64,000 bases of DNA from Acuticoccus sp039034015 (GCA_039034015.1 JBCCBM010000001.1:372001-436000), one strand, 5' to 3'. Positions 34,067-43,025 are shown, counted from the stretch's first letter. A program made the numbers and translations. Notes: generated from the sequence alone by a model not told the origin.

Positions 34067-34097
34067 ACCCTAGAGCCTGCAGCCGCTGTAGGTTCAA
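34067..34097 (-). promoter_or_regulatory. MerR-type promoter/operator for the CoxF-like/ctaG genes (class A)
   Basis: On the minus strand, TTGAAC, a 19-bp spacer starting CTACAGCGGCTGCAGG, and TAGGGT. The core differs from the perfect CDF operator in one base of the right half-site (GCTGCAG against GCTGTAG). Confidence 0.88.
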
Positions 34098-34214
34098 GAC
34101 CTTTTTTCGCGGTGCGCACAAGCGGGGCGCACCAGACGATAGGCACCCTCGCCCGGATTGACAGCGGCGACATGGCTTCGATAGCCATTGGACAGGAAGA
34201 TTGGGGCTCGAGAC

Positions 34215-36170
34215 ATGCGTTCGACAAAGAAAGGCGTCGATCTTGGTGACGCACCACCGATACTTCTTGATGATCGCGATCCGATCTCGCGGTACCAACG
34301 GGTATCGGTGGCACAGCGATGGGTATTCGGCTTCGTCACCACTTTATTGATGTCAGTGTTTCTCATGCTAGGTGCCCTTTGGGCGACCTTCGAAATCAAA
34401 TTCTCTGATAAACTAGCGGTCGCTGTAGTGGCGACGAAGGAGTCAAAGCTCCCAGAATATAGATCGTCTGCCAAAGAGGATCTCGGGCGTAGCCGTCCAA
34501 GCCTCAATGGCAACGACACGCATAACTCAACGATTTCGATCGCAGTCGTTAAGAGCTCAGAAGAGAAACAGATCGTTGAGTCGCGACCTTATAACTTTAT
34601 TCTGACACCACTGAACCAAGATCCAGAATTTTCAAACGATGATATCCCTGCTTACAACCTAGCTCGGCTTATTGGTGATGCGATGACGACACCAGTCGCT
34701 GCATCGGATGAAATTTATGCTGGTTCCACAGAGGCTGCCTTTTCCATTGAAATACTTCCATTCCCCACAGACGACGACGTTCGTTTTGCATCCGATGTTC
34801 TTCCGCTAGGTGCAACTCTAGAACCTCCACTTTCAACAAGTGCGCAACCGAATTTGGGAGTTGAAAATATCGATGAGGGGCAAGTTTTGGCGCACGAGCT
34901 CGAGTTCGAAGTCGAGTCTGTTCCCGACGCCGGCGTATTGCCATCGAACATTACAATCTTGGACCGAAACGTCAGCGAACTCGTTAAATCTTCAGATACT
35001 ACAACTGACGTTAACCTGGCCACCAAGGTCTACGATGTCGCCCAAGAGGGCGATACAGTCTTCGATCTTCTCCTTGGCAGTGGAATTTCGAAGGAAGACG
35101 CCACCGACGTGCGCCAAGTCGTCGCCCGTAATTTGGGTGGGGGCGCCCTGCAAAACGACGATGTGGTCGAGCTTCACTTCGGGCTCCAAGGGGAAGGGCG
35201 AAGGACCCGTAGACGAGTCGAGCGCTTCACCATCTATCGCGATCGCCAGCATTTGCTTAGCATCGCGTCCACCGACGATGGCGCGCTCGTTGTTGCCAAA
35301 CCCCATCGTGAGGCGCCTCCCACGACCATTCAGTCTACCACGACTGAGCCAGCAACGGGCGGTCGCCCGACCATCTACCAGAGCCTCTACCAGACCGCGC
35401 TCGAGCAGGGTCTGCCGCGCCCCTTGATCGCTAAGCTCGTGCGTGCATTTGCGTTCGAAGTGGACCTCACCAAGCCCGTGGGCGCAGGAGACAGTCTAAA
35501 AGTGGTCTTCTCGTCTGCGAGCGAGAACGACACTGAAGACGCGGTCGGAGAGGTTCTTTTCGCCAAGCTCCAACTTGGCGGTATCGCACGTCAGATTTAC
35601 CGTTTCAGGGATGCCGCAGATGGGGCTGTGTGGTACTACGATGAGCAGGGCCGAAGCACTTCAAGGCTGCTACTCCGTAAGCCGATGGGACGCGGCATCT
35701 TCCGATCCGGTTTCGGCATGCGGCGTCACCCGATCCTCAAGTATCGCAAGATGCACAACGGTGTCGACTGGGCGGCGCCGAGAGGCACGCCAATCTATGC
35801 TGCCGGGTCCGGCAAGATCCTCCGCGCCGGGTGGCAATCCGGGTTTGGCCGCGCCGTCCGCCTACGGCTCGACAACGGATACGAAGCGTTCTACGCGCAC
35901 ATGTCACGGATCGGTGATGGCGTTAAGACCGGCCGCGCAATTCGTCAGGGAGAGATCGTTGGTTACGTTGGTACGTCGGGCCTTTCCACGGGAAATCACC
36001 TCCACTACGAACTGTCTATAAACGGTCGGAGAGTTGACCCTTTGCGCATTCGCTTGCCGCGCGGGCGTGAATTGACTGGCGAGGATCTCGTTGCATTCGA
36101 AGCGGAACGTGACAGGATCGATAAGCTTGTGCGCGAGTCCCACGACGAAATCCACCGATCGACAACCTAG
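34215..36170 (+). CDS. M23-family peptidoglycan metallopeptidase with long N-terminal region
   Basis: A 651-residue cell-wall endopeptidase. An N-terminal membrane helix (FGFVTTLLMSVFLMLGALW) is followed by about 430 residues of periplasmic sequence and a C-terminal LytM domain. The zinc ligands are His and Asp of HNGVDWAAPRGTPIYA and the His pair of GNHLHYELSING, so the enzyme looks catalytically intact. It cuts peptide cross-links in peptidoglycan. The first third is noticeably more AT-rich than its neighbours, a sign of separate origin. The start is uncertain: ATG 34215 is used, but TTG 34188 in frame is possible. Confidence 0.88.
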   Translation: MRSTKKGVDLGDAPPILLDDRDPISRYQRVSVAQRWVFGFVTTLLMSVFLMLGALWATFEIKFSDKLAVAVVATKESKLPEYRSSAKEDLGRSRPSLNGNDTHNSTISIAVVKSSEEKQIVESRPYNFILTPLNQDPEFSNDDIPAYNLARLIGDAMTTPVAASDEIYAGSTEAAFSIEILPFPTDDDVRFASDVLPLGATLEPPLSTSAQPNLGVENIDEGQVLAHELEFEVESVPDAGVLPSNITILDRNVSELVKSSDTTTDVNLATKVYDVAQEGDTVFDLLLGSGISKEDATDVRQVVARNLGGGALQNDDVVELHFGLQGEGRRTRRRVERFTIYRDRQHLLSIASTDDGALVVAKPHREAPPTTIQSTTTEPATGGRPTIYQSLYQTALEQGLPRPLIAKLVRAFAFEVDLTKPVGAGDSLKVVFSSASENDTEDAVGEVLFAKLQLGGIARQIYRFRDAADGAVWYYDEQGRSTSRLLLRKPMGRGIFRSGFGMRRHPILKYRKMHNGVDWAAPRGTPIYAAGSGKILRAGWQSGFGRAVRLRLDNGYEAFYAHMSRIGDGVKTGRAIRQGEIVGYVGTSGLSTGNHLHYELSINGRRVDPLRIRLPRGRELTGEDLVAFEAERDRIDKLVRESHDEIHRSTT

Positions 36171-36423
36171 GGGCGCGCCCCCAGCGCCAGCAACGCCGGC
36201 TTTACTCAATGCGTGGGATCTTTAACTGGCGTGACTGACATCATCCACTCACGATCCAGACAATCAGGTGGGATGCCCACACCCCTGACACTTTCGTCCG
36301 AGAGTCGCGGCCGAAAAAAAAAACGCCCCTGTCGTACAGCCCGTTTTCCGCGCGGGGGCCATTCTCCCCTTTCCGTACGGCCCGTTTCGGCCCGTCATCG
36401 GGACGCGACACGAGCGGCACCCG

Positions 36424-36792
36424 CTACGATGAATGGAGTGTCACCCACGAATATGCGTTCTTAACGCGGGCGGCGTCGAAGTAGCGATGTTCCGCGTGTT
36501 TAAACGGTTCCGTTATCATCGCCATCAAGGTCTTCCACTTTGGATCACCGACCACCGCAATGCGTTGAACTACCTCACTTTCGGCCATCTCTCTTACCTG
36601 GTAGTGGTGGAAATCGTTCTGCTGATTCCAACCTTCGAAGTCATTTAGAAGCACAACGATGGCGCGGCTTGGACGCACCGCCAGATATTGATCGAGCCAT
36701 GGGTGAAGGCGCATGAAATCGGACTTTCTAAGCGTCTCAGTGATCCAAACCGTTAGAGTACCGGTTTCGGGGCTATAATCGACGCGGTACAT
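36424..36792 (-). CDS. SpoIIAA-like (STAS-related) protein, second copy
   Basis: A 122-residue protein of the same SpoIIAA-like family as 16,903-17,265, with LTVWITETLRKSDFMRLHPW, AIVVLLNDFEGWN and RIAVVGDPKWKTLM. The two copies are diverged in sequence but keep the DFEGW/GDPKW type motifs. The ATG of MYRVDYSPETG is the family-like start. A class A MerR-type promoter lies 198-228 bases upstream with only doubtful coding sequence between. No enzyme activity is known for the family. Confidence 0.78.
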   Translation of the reverse strand: MYRVDYSPETGTLTVWITETLRKSDFMRLHPWLDQYLAVRPSRAIVVLLNDFEGWNQQNDFHHYQVREMAESEVVQRIAVVGDPKWKTLMAMITEPFKHAEHRYFDAARVKNAYSWVTLHSS

Positions 36793-37340
36793 CACGGCTC
36801 TGGCGGCAGAACTAGGCGGGGAGGTTGATCGAATTCGCGCGGCAGCTTGCATGTTTCATGTGTTCGGATTCGCTCTATTTTGTTGGGGTTGAACCAGTTT
36901 GCTACGGCGCCGTGAGACCGGGCAAGTGGCGGTGTCGGCCAATGCCGACTGAGTTGCATAACCGATTCACGCACGACTCAGCGGTCACAGCGATAAGTCC
37001 TCCAGTAGGTAGAGGGTCAAGCGTTGCCGGCGTGGTACACCCAGGGCAACGCTGGCATTCGAGCGCTTCCGCGACACTCACGCAGTCAGCAGTTCGCCAA
37101 AGATCCCACGCTATGGATGTGCAACCGCCTTCCGTGTTCCAGGCAAAGTTTGTTGAGCGACACTCTGCTCACACACTGAAGCACCGGTGCTCAATTCTCG
37201 CGCTGGTTTGGTACAGCCGTTCGTGAAATTGTTTTTGGTCAAGAAGTTGGCTCAAGGTGACAAGTCAGCGAGAGTGTAACCACTTGGTGCCTTGCTATGC
37301 AATATCGCGAAACTGGCGGACTGGCGCGAAACGCTCGTCG
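36793..37340. other. Intergenic stretch with a MerR-type promoter, no confident gene
   Basis: A 60-codon minus-strand frame (36,792-36,974) connects the promoter to the SpoIIAA-like gene but has no recognisable features. The rest, up to the M23 lipoprotein stop, is turning AT-rich and shows no gene. Confidence 0.4.
36990..37020 (-). promoter_or_regulatory. MerR-type promoter/operator before the second SpoIIAA-like gene (class A variant)
   Basis: On the minus strand, TTGACC, a 19-bp spacer beginning CTCTACCTACTGGAGG, and TATCGC. The core is nearly the same as that of the PCu(A)C promoter at 21,653 (CTCTAGCTACTGGAGG). Confidence 0.8.
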
Positions 37341-38237
37341 TTACGTTGCTGTGAGGTATGGAAGCGGATCAAGTGGTCGAGAGTTGTTCCGAAGCTCGAA
37401 GTGTAACCTAGTCTCTTCTACAATGCCGGAGCTTCCTGCATTTGCGATCATATCACCACGCGCTACTGTATCGCCCCGACTAACATTTAATTTTTTATTA
37501 TGTGCGTACGCTGATACCCAATTATTGCCATGATCTATAAGTATTAGATTCCCAAATTGCTCTATTCCATTTCCTGCATAGATGATTTTGCCGTCTGCTG
37601 CCGCATGAACTGGCGCTCCGTCGGGAACGGCGATGTGAAGTCCATTGCTCATTTTGCCATCAGCGAGCTTGCCGAAACCGGAAGTGATCCGGCCGCGTGC
37701 GGGCCAAGCAAAACTAACCAATTTGGCCGGCACCGCTTCATCGGGTCGAGAGGACGGATCCTCAGGCATCGGCATCACTGCAGGCGTGGCCGACGTTCCG
37801 TTGGGCCGAAGGATTTCGGCTCGCTTTTCGAGGTCGGTCCGGCTCAGGTCTAACGATCCAGCATGCGGCGTCGAACCGTTCTCTGCCGCCCCCGTAGCGC
37901 TCGGATCTGCGAGGAGAGCAGTTTGTGGGTTGGTCGATTCAGGTTGCCTTCCCGCCCTGGGCAGCTCAGCGCGCCGTGTGGCTGCGGTCCGTACCCGAGC
38001 ATCCTGTTGTTCAAAGACGGTAGCCGTTTCGGTTGGTACAGACGGTTCCGGTAATGGCGTTCCCATCGGCGGACGTGTTCGGAGACTTGTGCTAGCCGGG
38101 CCTGCGGAATGCGCCGCCAACACCGGTGACGAAGTTCCACTCAATCGACTGGACGAAGTCGAGCACCCAACCGTCAAGAATAAGACTGAGAAAAGGCCCA
38201 GGCGAAGCAAACCTGTCGACTGGCGCATGCCGTCCAT
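37341..38237 (-). CDS. LytM-domain lipoprotein (NlpD/EnvC-like, degenerate active site)
   Basis: A 298-residue lipoprotein with signal peptide and lipobox (FSVLFLTVGC) and a long Pro/Ser/Thr-rich linker. The LytM domain runs from about residue 170 (WPARGRITSGFG). Where active M23 enzymes have HxGxD this protein has NGLHIAVPDG, and where they have HLHF it has RLHFEL, so two zinc ligands are missing. This matches NlpD/EnvC-type regulators that activate amidases instead of cutting peptidoglycan. Codon use is more AT-rich at its C-terminal end. It is the second LytM protein within 3 kb. Confidence 0.85.
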   Translation of the reverse strand: MDGMRQSTGLLRLGLFSVLFLTVGCSTSSSRLSGTSSPVLAAHSAGPASTSLRTRPPMGTPLPEPSVPTETATVFEQQDARVRTAATRRAELPRAGRQPESTNPQTALLADPSATGAAENGSTPHAGSLDLSRTDLEKRAEILRPNGTSATPAVMPMPEDPSSRPDEAVPAKLVSFAWPARGRITSGFGKLADGKMSNGLHIAVPDGAPVHAAADGKIIYAGNGIEQFGNLILIDHGNNWVSAYAHNKKLNVSRGDTVARGDMIANAGSSGIVEETRLHFELRNNSRPLDPLPYLTAT

Positions 38238-38523
38238 AGTGAATGTCCCAGCGAAGAATCTGTGTGATAAGAAATGTTCTGCGTTGAATGTTTGTTAAAT
38301 TAATCGCACAAATCTTTGTGAGCGTGCGCGCTCACGGTGGGCAATTGCATGCCCGATGGCAGGGCTCCGCATTCGCGAGTGTTTCGGACGGAAGCATTTG
38401 GATATTGAGTTCAAGAAATGGAGCTGGCGTGTAGCGCTACCGCAGAAGCAAGCGTTCATAGCGGCTTAATCGACATCAATGCCGTCAGCGTGAACAGCGC
38501 ACAGACTGTCCGGCCTTGACAGA
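38238..38523. other. Upstream region of the large copper operon, no gene
   Basis: About 285 bases between divergent genes. I looked for the MerR-type promoter found elsewhere and did not find one. A TTGACA at 38,515 has no dyad after it. Confidence 0.45.
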
Positions 38524-38931
38524 ATGGCAATGTCGCAGCACACCTCTCGCATGGTTCATCGAGCGATATTCTGCGTGGTCTTCACCATCGCGCTCCTGAT
38601 AGGGAGCGTGGGGTTGACTCTCGTGGAGGGTCTTTCCGCAGATGCCCATCCCGTTGCGGCTTCGGCCGAGAGCGAAGACGCTGCGATGCACGATGGGCAT
38701 GCTGGGCCCTTCAGTTCGATGCAACCAGAGTGCCCAGCCGGCGGATGTGACGCGGATCCGACGTCGGACAAGCAGTGTATTGGCGCGAAAGTTTCCTGCA
38801 GCGCCGCGGCGGTCCCGACAGAGAGCGGCATGATGCGCGTCGCCGAAGGTTTTGGAGAGCGAGTAAGCTTTCCAGCTGACTTCTATCGCACTGGCGCCGA
38901 CAGCCTTGTAGACATCCCGCCTCCTCGCTGA
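38524..38931 (+). CDS. Small exported Cys/His/Met-containing protein
   Basis: A 135-residue protein with an N-terminal hydrophobic segment (AIFCVVFTIALLIGSVGLTL) and then a polar, probably periplasmic part. The motif MHDGHAG and four cysteines (PECPAGGC, KQCIGAKVSC) could bind copper. It begins the block that continues with cytochromes c and the multicopper oxidase. The Pro-rich end IPPPR occurs in several small exported proteins of copper clusters. The function is unknown. Confidence 0.6.
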   Translation: MAMSQHTSRMVHRAIFCVVFTIALLIGSVGLTLVEGLSADAHPVAASAESEDAAMHDGHAGPFSSMQPECPAGGCDADPTSDKQCIGAKVSCSAAAVPTESGMMRVAEGFGERVSFPADFYRTGADSLVDIPPPR

Positions 38932-38990
38932 CCCACAAGCGGCGCGTCACACGCGCGCGGATTTTGTGATGGTTTGCGAAAGAGCAGGAC

Positions 38991-39599
38991 ATGAACCTCA
39001 ATTGGAATTGCGCATTTGGCGCTGCGGCTGCGTTGGCGCTGTCGCATTCGCTGACGGCCGTCGCCCACGATGGAGCAACGGGTGTCGTCGAACAGCGGAT
39101 GGATCGAATGGCCGCTATCGGTGACGCGAACAAAGCGCTACGCGCTATGTTTTCCGGCGAAACACCGTACGACGCCGATGCTGTCGCGGAGCACGCCCAG
39201 ACGATAGGAAGTCAGTCAGGCGAGGCAGTCACGACTCTCTTTCCAGAAGGGAGCCTCGAAGGGCCGACGGAAGCAAACCCCCAGATTTGGGACGATTGGG
39301 ACGAATTCGTCCGTCTGGCTGATCGCCTGGGGTTAGTCGCCGAAGGTCTCGCGCGCGCCGCCTACAACAGGCCAAGTGGAGAAAGGCCCATGCCGTCGAT
39401 CGGCGCCATGATGGGCGAAACGGCCGACACAAGCACCATGATGGGCAGTCGAACGATGGCCGACATGATGGGCGGCAGCGGGCCGGACATGGCGATGAAC
39501 GCCGACATGATGACGGATATGCCGGCGGACCGCGTGTTCGCTCTGCTCGGCGACACCTGCACGGCCTGCCACACGAAGTTCCGCGTCGAGAAAGACTGA
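38991..39599 (+). CDS. Class II-type cytochrome c with Met-rich insert
   Basis: A 202-residue exported protein. A signal peptide ends near AVAHD. A four-helix cytochrome c'/c556-like body (VVEQRMDRMAAIGDANKALR, PQIWDDWDEF) carries the haem motif CTACHTKFR near the C-terminus, as usual for class II. Between body and haem there is an unusual insert (about residues 130-180) full of Met (IGAMMGE, STMMGSRTMADMMGG, MNADMMTDM), resembling the Met-rich Cu(I)-binding segments of copper proteins. The next cytochrome gene follows 4 bases later. Confidence 0.83.
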   Translation: MNLNWNCAFGAAAALALSHSLTAVAHDGATGVVEQRMDRMAAIGDANKALRAMFSGETPYDADAVAEHAQTIGSQSGEAVTTLFPEGSLEGPTEANPQIWDDWDEFVRLADRLGLVAEGLARAAYNRPSGERPMPSIGAMMGETADTSTMMGSRTMADMMGGSGPDMAMNADMMTDMPADRVFALLGDTCTACHTKFRVEKD

Positions 39600-39603
39600 G
39601 ACG

Positions 39604-40500
39604 ATGCCCATCGTTGTGGTACTGGCTGTGCTCGCCGGCGCAGCGGGGTTCGGCTATGGCGTGCTCGTTCTGTGGCCGATCGATGCCGGCGCCGCCATCG
39701 AGTCGAGCCGGAAGGGCGATCCGGCGCGCGGAGCTTATCTTGCCCGCGCGTCGGGGTGCATCGGGTGCCATACTGACATTGATGGTGGCGGCAAGCCGCT
39801 CGCGGGCGGCGCCGCGCTCGATACGGACTTCGGCACATTCTATGCGCCGAACATCACCTCCGATCCTAATGTCGGAATCGGTAGTTGGAGCCTTGTGGAC
39901 TTTGCCAGGGCGGTTCGCAAAGGGATCTCACCCGATGGCGAACCCTACTACCCGGTCTTTCCTTACACGTTCTACTCGCGGCTCACAGATCAAGACGTCG
40001 CCGATCTCTACGCGGCCTTCCAGACCGTCGCCGCTGTCGGCAAACCCGCGCCCACTTCGATCATAAAATTCCCGTTCAGTGAACGCAACGGACTGAAGTT
40101 GTGGCGCGCTCTGTATTGGTCCGACACTTCGTTCCAGGGTGACCCAGTTCGCTCGGAGGCGTTCAATCGCGGCAAATATCTCGTCGAGGGGCCACTTCAT
40201 TGCGGGGCTTGTCACACGCCACGCAATCCGTTTGGTGCCCGGGATGTCGAGCACCGCTTCGAGGGCAGCGATGCACTGCCGGGCGACGGCTCGGCCCCAC
40301 CGATCACATCTAAGGCTCTCGCGGACGAGGGCTGGACGACGGCCTCGCTCGCCTACGCGTTGGTAAGCGGGCTGACACCGTCCGGCGACGCTTTTGGCGG
40401 GCTGATGGGAGAAGTCGTGCGCGACTCCACTGCCTTCCTGACCGACGCGGACCGCCAAGCAATTGCAGCATTCCTAATGGGAGAGGATCCGCAATCATGA
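39604..40500 (+). CDS. Di-haem cytochrome c (alcohol-dehydrogenase cytochrome subunit-like)
   Basis: A 298-residue protein with one N-terminal hydrophobic anchor and two class I haem motifs, CIGCH (about residue 51) and CGACH (about residue 199). The pattern YAPNITSDPNVGIGSWS and GISPDGEPYYPVFPYTFYS is that of the cytochrome subunits of membrane-bound dehydrogenases. Here no dehydrogenase is near. The stop overlaps the multicopper oxidase ATG by 4 bases, so it may accept or deliver electrons for that oxidase. This link is inferred. Confidence 0.87.
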   Translation: MPIVVVLAVLAGAAGFGYGVLVLWPIDAGAAIESSRKGDPARGAYLARASGCIGCHTDIDGGGKPLAGGAALDTDFGTFYAPNITSDPNVGIGSWSLVDFARAVRKGISPDGEPYYPVFPYTFYSRLTDQDVADLYAAFQTVAAVGKPAPTSIIKFPFSERNGLKLWRALYWSDTSFQGDPVRSEAFNRGKYLVEGPLHCGACHTPRNPFGARDVEHRFEGSDALPGDGSAPPITSKALADEGWTTASLAYALVSGLTPSGDAFGGLMGEVVRDSTAFLTDADRQAIAAFLMGEDPQS

Positions 40501-41930
40501 CGCTCTGTCGAGTGATCGATCTCAATCGGCGCGAGGTGCTGGCGGGTGCCGGTGCTACAGCCGTTGCCGCCGGCGTCCCACGCCTCGGTCATGCTGCAGT
40601 ACCTGGACGCCGTCTTGTCGCAGACATGGGCCGGGAAGTGTTGAAGACCGGAAGCGGAAGCCTGCCTATCGACGCTTGGTGCTACGGCGGGAGTGTGCCG
40701 GGGCCGATCCTGCGCTACCGCCGCGGCGAGCGGCTCGATGTCAACTTCGAGAACCGCTTGGCGGAGCCGAGCACCGTTCATTGGCACGGACTTCGACCGC
40801 CGAATGGAATGGATGGCGCAGCCCCACTGACTCAGCCCCCGGTGCCATCCGGCGAGCGCTTCCGCTACGTCTTCGACCTGAACGATGCTGGGACCTATTG
40901 GTATCACACGCATTTCCGCGCGTGGAACCAGCAAGACCGAGGCCTCTACGGCATCGTCATCGTCGACGAGCAGAGCCCGCCAGACGTGGATCGGGATCTC
41001 CTCCTAGTTCTTGACGACTGGGTGCTGACGGATCGCGGCAACCTCTCGACCAACTTCGGCAATCTGCACGAATGGGCGCATGCCGGCCGGCTTGGCAACC
41101 TCGCGACTATCAACAACGATGCCGACGCAACCGTGTCATTGCGGGCGGGCGAGCGCGTTAGGCTACGGCTCGTGAATGTCGCCAACGCACAGATCTTTGG
41201 GTTGATGCTCGACGGGCATGACCCAGTGGTGATCGCGGAGGACGGAAACCCCGTCAGTCCTTGGACTCTCGACGGTCGCGAGCTCCTCCTGGGTCCTGGA
41301 CAGCGCGCCGATCTCATCCTTGACGCGGTAGGAGCGCCTTCCTCGCTCCATTCCATACGCGCCTACACTCTGCGCGAAGAAATCCGGCTGGGCCGCTTCG
41401 TCTATGACGAAAGCCTCGGGGGAAGCGGACTGGTCGGTACCGATGTGACACCGCTCGAGGCGAACGCGCGTCCGGCGCTCGATCTCTCCGCTGCGCGTCG
41501 CCTCCAGCTCCGGATGGAGGGGGGTGCAATGAGCGGGATGGGTCGCGCAATGATGGGAGGCCGGATGAGGAATATGCGCGAGCTCATGCGGGACCGTCGC
41601 GTGTGGGCGTTCAACGGCGTGGCAGGCGATATGGACGTTCCGCTCGCGACACTGCGGCGTGGCGAGACCGTCGTGATCGAGATGATCAACGACACGGCTT
41701 TCCCACACGCCATGCACCTCCACGGCATGCACTTTCGTGAGGTCGCCCGAAATGGAACACCGATCGAGAACGGCGCCTGGCGCGACACCTCTCTCATGGC
41801 TTCCGACGATCGGGTCAGCATTGCCTTTAACGCGGAGACGCCGGGCAAGTGGATGCTCCACTGTCACATGGTCGAGCACCAGGCGGGTGGCATGATGACG
41901 TTTGTTGAAATCGAAGGAGACGAAGCGTGA
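40497..41930 (+). CDS. Multicopper oxidase (CueO/CopA-like, periplasmic Cu(I) oxidase)
   Basis: A 477-residue three-cupredoxin oxidase. A Tat-type signal (NRREVLAGAGATAVAAGVP) leads to the periplasm. The copper ligand motifs VHWHGLRPPNG, WYHTHFRAW, HAMHLHGMHF and WMLHCHMVEHQAGGMM are complete. A Met-rich piece (MSGMGRAMMGGRMRNM, about residues 344-360) corresponds to the Cu(I)-binding Met region of CueO/PcoA. It should oxidise Cu(I) to the less toxic Cu(II) with O2. It is translationally coupled to the cytochrome before it and the L,D-transpeptidase after it by 4-base overlaps. Confidence 0.94.
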   Translation: MTLCRVIDLNRREVLAGAGATAVAAGVPRLGHAAVPGRRLVADMGREVLKTGSGSLPIDAWCYGGSVPGPILRYRRGERLDVNFENRLAEPSTVHWHGLRPPNGMDGAAPLTQPPVPSGERFRYVFDLNDAGTYWYHTHFRAWNQQDRGLYGIVIVDEQSPPDVDRDLLLVLDDWVLTDRGNLSTNFGNLHEWAHAGRLGNLATINNDADATVSLRAGERVRLRLVNVANAQIFGLMLDGHDPVVIAEDGNPVSPWTLDGRELLLGPGQRADLILDAVGAPSSLHSIRAYTLREEIRLGRFVYDESLGGSGLVGTDVTPLEANARPALDLSAARRLQLRMEGGAMSGMGRAMMGGRMRNMRELMRDRRVWAFNGVAGDMDVPLATLRRGETVVIEMINDTAFPHAMHLHGMHFREVARNGTPIENGAWRDTSLMASDDRVSIAFNAETPGKWMLHCHMVEHQAGGMMTFVEIEGDEA

Positions 41931-42526
41931 TACTTAAACACGTTGATCCAACATGCGGTGTTGCTGGCCGTAACTTGCTCAGCAGGCGGTTTTTTTTGGT
42001 CGGAGCAACCGCCGTCGGTGCAAGCATTGGGCTAACGGGGTTTGTCGAAGCGCCCCGCCATGGAGTTCCGGCGCCGACGGTCGTGCGTTTTGCAAGCAAG
42101 GCCAGCCCAGGCTCGATCGTGGTGCGCACGAGCGAGCGCCGGCTCTACTATATCCTCGGCGGTGGCCGCGCCATGCAGTACGTCATCGGAATCGGCAAGG
42201 CGGGGCGGTCGTATCGCGGCAGCGGCCATATTGGACGCAAAGCAAAGTGGCCGAGTTGGACGCCTACAAAGAACATGATTCGGCGTGAGCCGAACAAATA
42301 CGCCAAGTTTGCACGCGGTGTCCCTGGCGGCCCAAGCAACCCACTCGGCGCTCGCGCCCTCTACCTCTACAAGGGCGGTCGGGACACGATGTACCGCATT
42401 CACGGAACGAACGATCCCACGAGCGTGGGTCGGGCGGTTTCCAATGGTTGCATTCGGCTCGTCAACGATCACGTGAAGGACCTTTTCACACGCGTCCGCG
42501 TCGGCGCGCGAGTTTACGTTCAATAA
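41927..42526 (+). CDS. L,D-transpeptidase (YkuD domain), first copy
   Basis: A 199-residue periplasmic enzyme. A twin-arginine-like signal region (SRRFFLVGATAVGASIG) is followed by a YkuD domain with the catalytic motif HGTN...GRAVSNGCIRL (Cys at about residue 171). L,D-transpeptidases make 3-3 cross-links in peptidoglycan or attach lipoproteins to it. The ATG overlaps the multicopper oxidase stop by 4 bases, so copper genes and a cell-wall enzyme are made from one message. All catalytic residues are present. Confidence 0.93.
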   Translation: MILKHVDPTCGVAGRNLLSRRFFLVGATAVGASIGLTGFVEAPRHGVPAPTVVRFASKASPGSIVVRTSERRLYYILGGGRAMQYVIGIGKAGRSYRGSGHIGRKAKWPSWTPTKNMIRREPNKYAKFARGVPGGPSNPLGARALYLYKGGRDTMYRIHGTNDPTSVGRAVSNGCIRLVNDHVKDLFTRVRVGARVYVQ

Positions 42527-42560
42527 CCAACGACAGAACCAAGTAAAAACGGAGTTTACA

Positions 42561-43025
42561 ATGAGTATGAATGCAGCGGCGTTCCTTGCTGGGGCCATTG
42601 GCACCTTAGCGGTGTTGTCAACGCCAGCGTCTGCGGATCCGCGGAATCACACGTTGTACGTTTACAAGACGCCATGGTGCGGCTGTTGTACGGCTTGGGC
42701 TGATCACATGAAGGGTCTCGGGTATCAGCTCGAGGTCACTGAGGTCGAAGACTTGGCGCCCGTGCGGCGTCAGGCGGGAATCCCCGATGACGTCCAGGGC
42801 TGCCATTCCGCAGCGATTGCCGGCTATGCAATCGAGGGACACGTCCCGCCCGAAGCCATCGCAAAGCTCATCGAGGAACGACCAGAGATCCGCGGCATCG
42901 CAGTTCCCGGCATGCCGCAAGGATCGATTGGAATGGGCAATGATCCGAGAGCAAGATACAACGTTTACACGTTCGGTCCGGGCACGACGGAAGCCAGTGC
43001 CGTCTTTTACCAGGCGGGTCAGTGA
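42561..43025 (+). CDS. DUF411 metal-binding protein
   Basis: A 154-residue exported protein (signal ending TPASA). The DUF411 signature TLYVYKTPWCGCCTAWADHM contains a CGCC group, and VQGCHSAAIAGYAIEGHVP follows. DUF411 proteins are typical of copper and silver resistance clusters and are thought to bind metal in the periplasm. It lies between the two L,D-transpeptidase genes; its stop overlaps the next ATG by 4 bases. Confidence 0.9.
   Translation: MSMNAAAFLAGAIGTLAVLSTPASADPRNHTLYVYKTPWCGCCTAWADHMKGLGYQLEVTEVEDLAPVRRQAGIPDDVQGCHSAAIAGYAIEGHVPPEAIAKLIEERPEIRGIAVPGMPQGSIGMGNDPRARYNVYTFGPGTTEASAVFYQAGQ

Noticed and set aside
36300..36410. Poly-A run and repeated GCCCGTTT words as a CRISPR-like or repeat array
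   Set aside because: The words are irregular in spacing and too short; there is no spacer/repeat structure.
38510..38535. TTGACA before the large copper operon as a CueR-type -35
   Set aside because: No inverted repeat follows in the spacer, and the sequence runs straight into the first gene.
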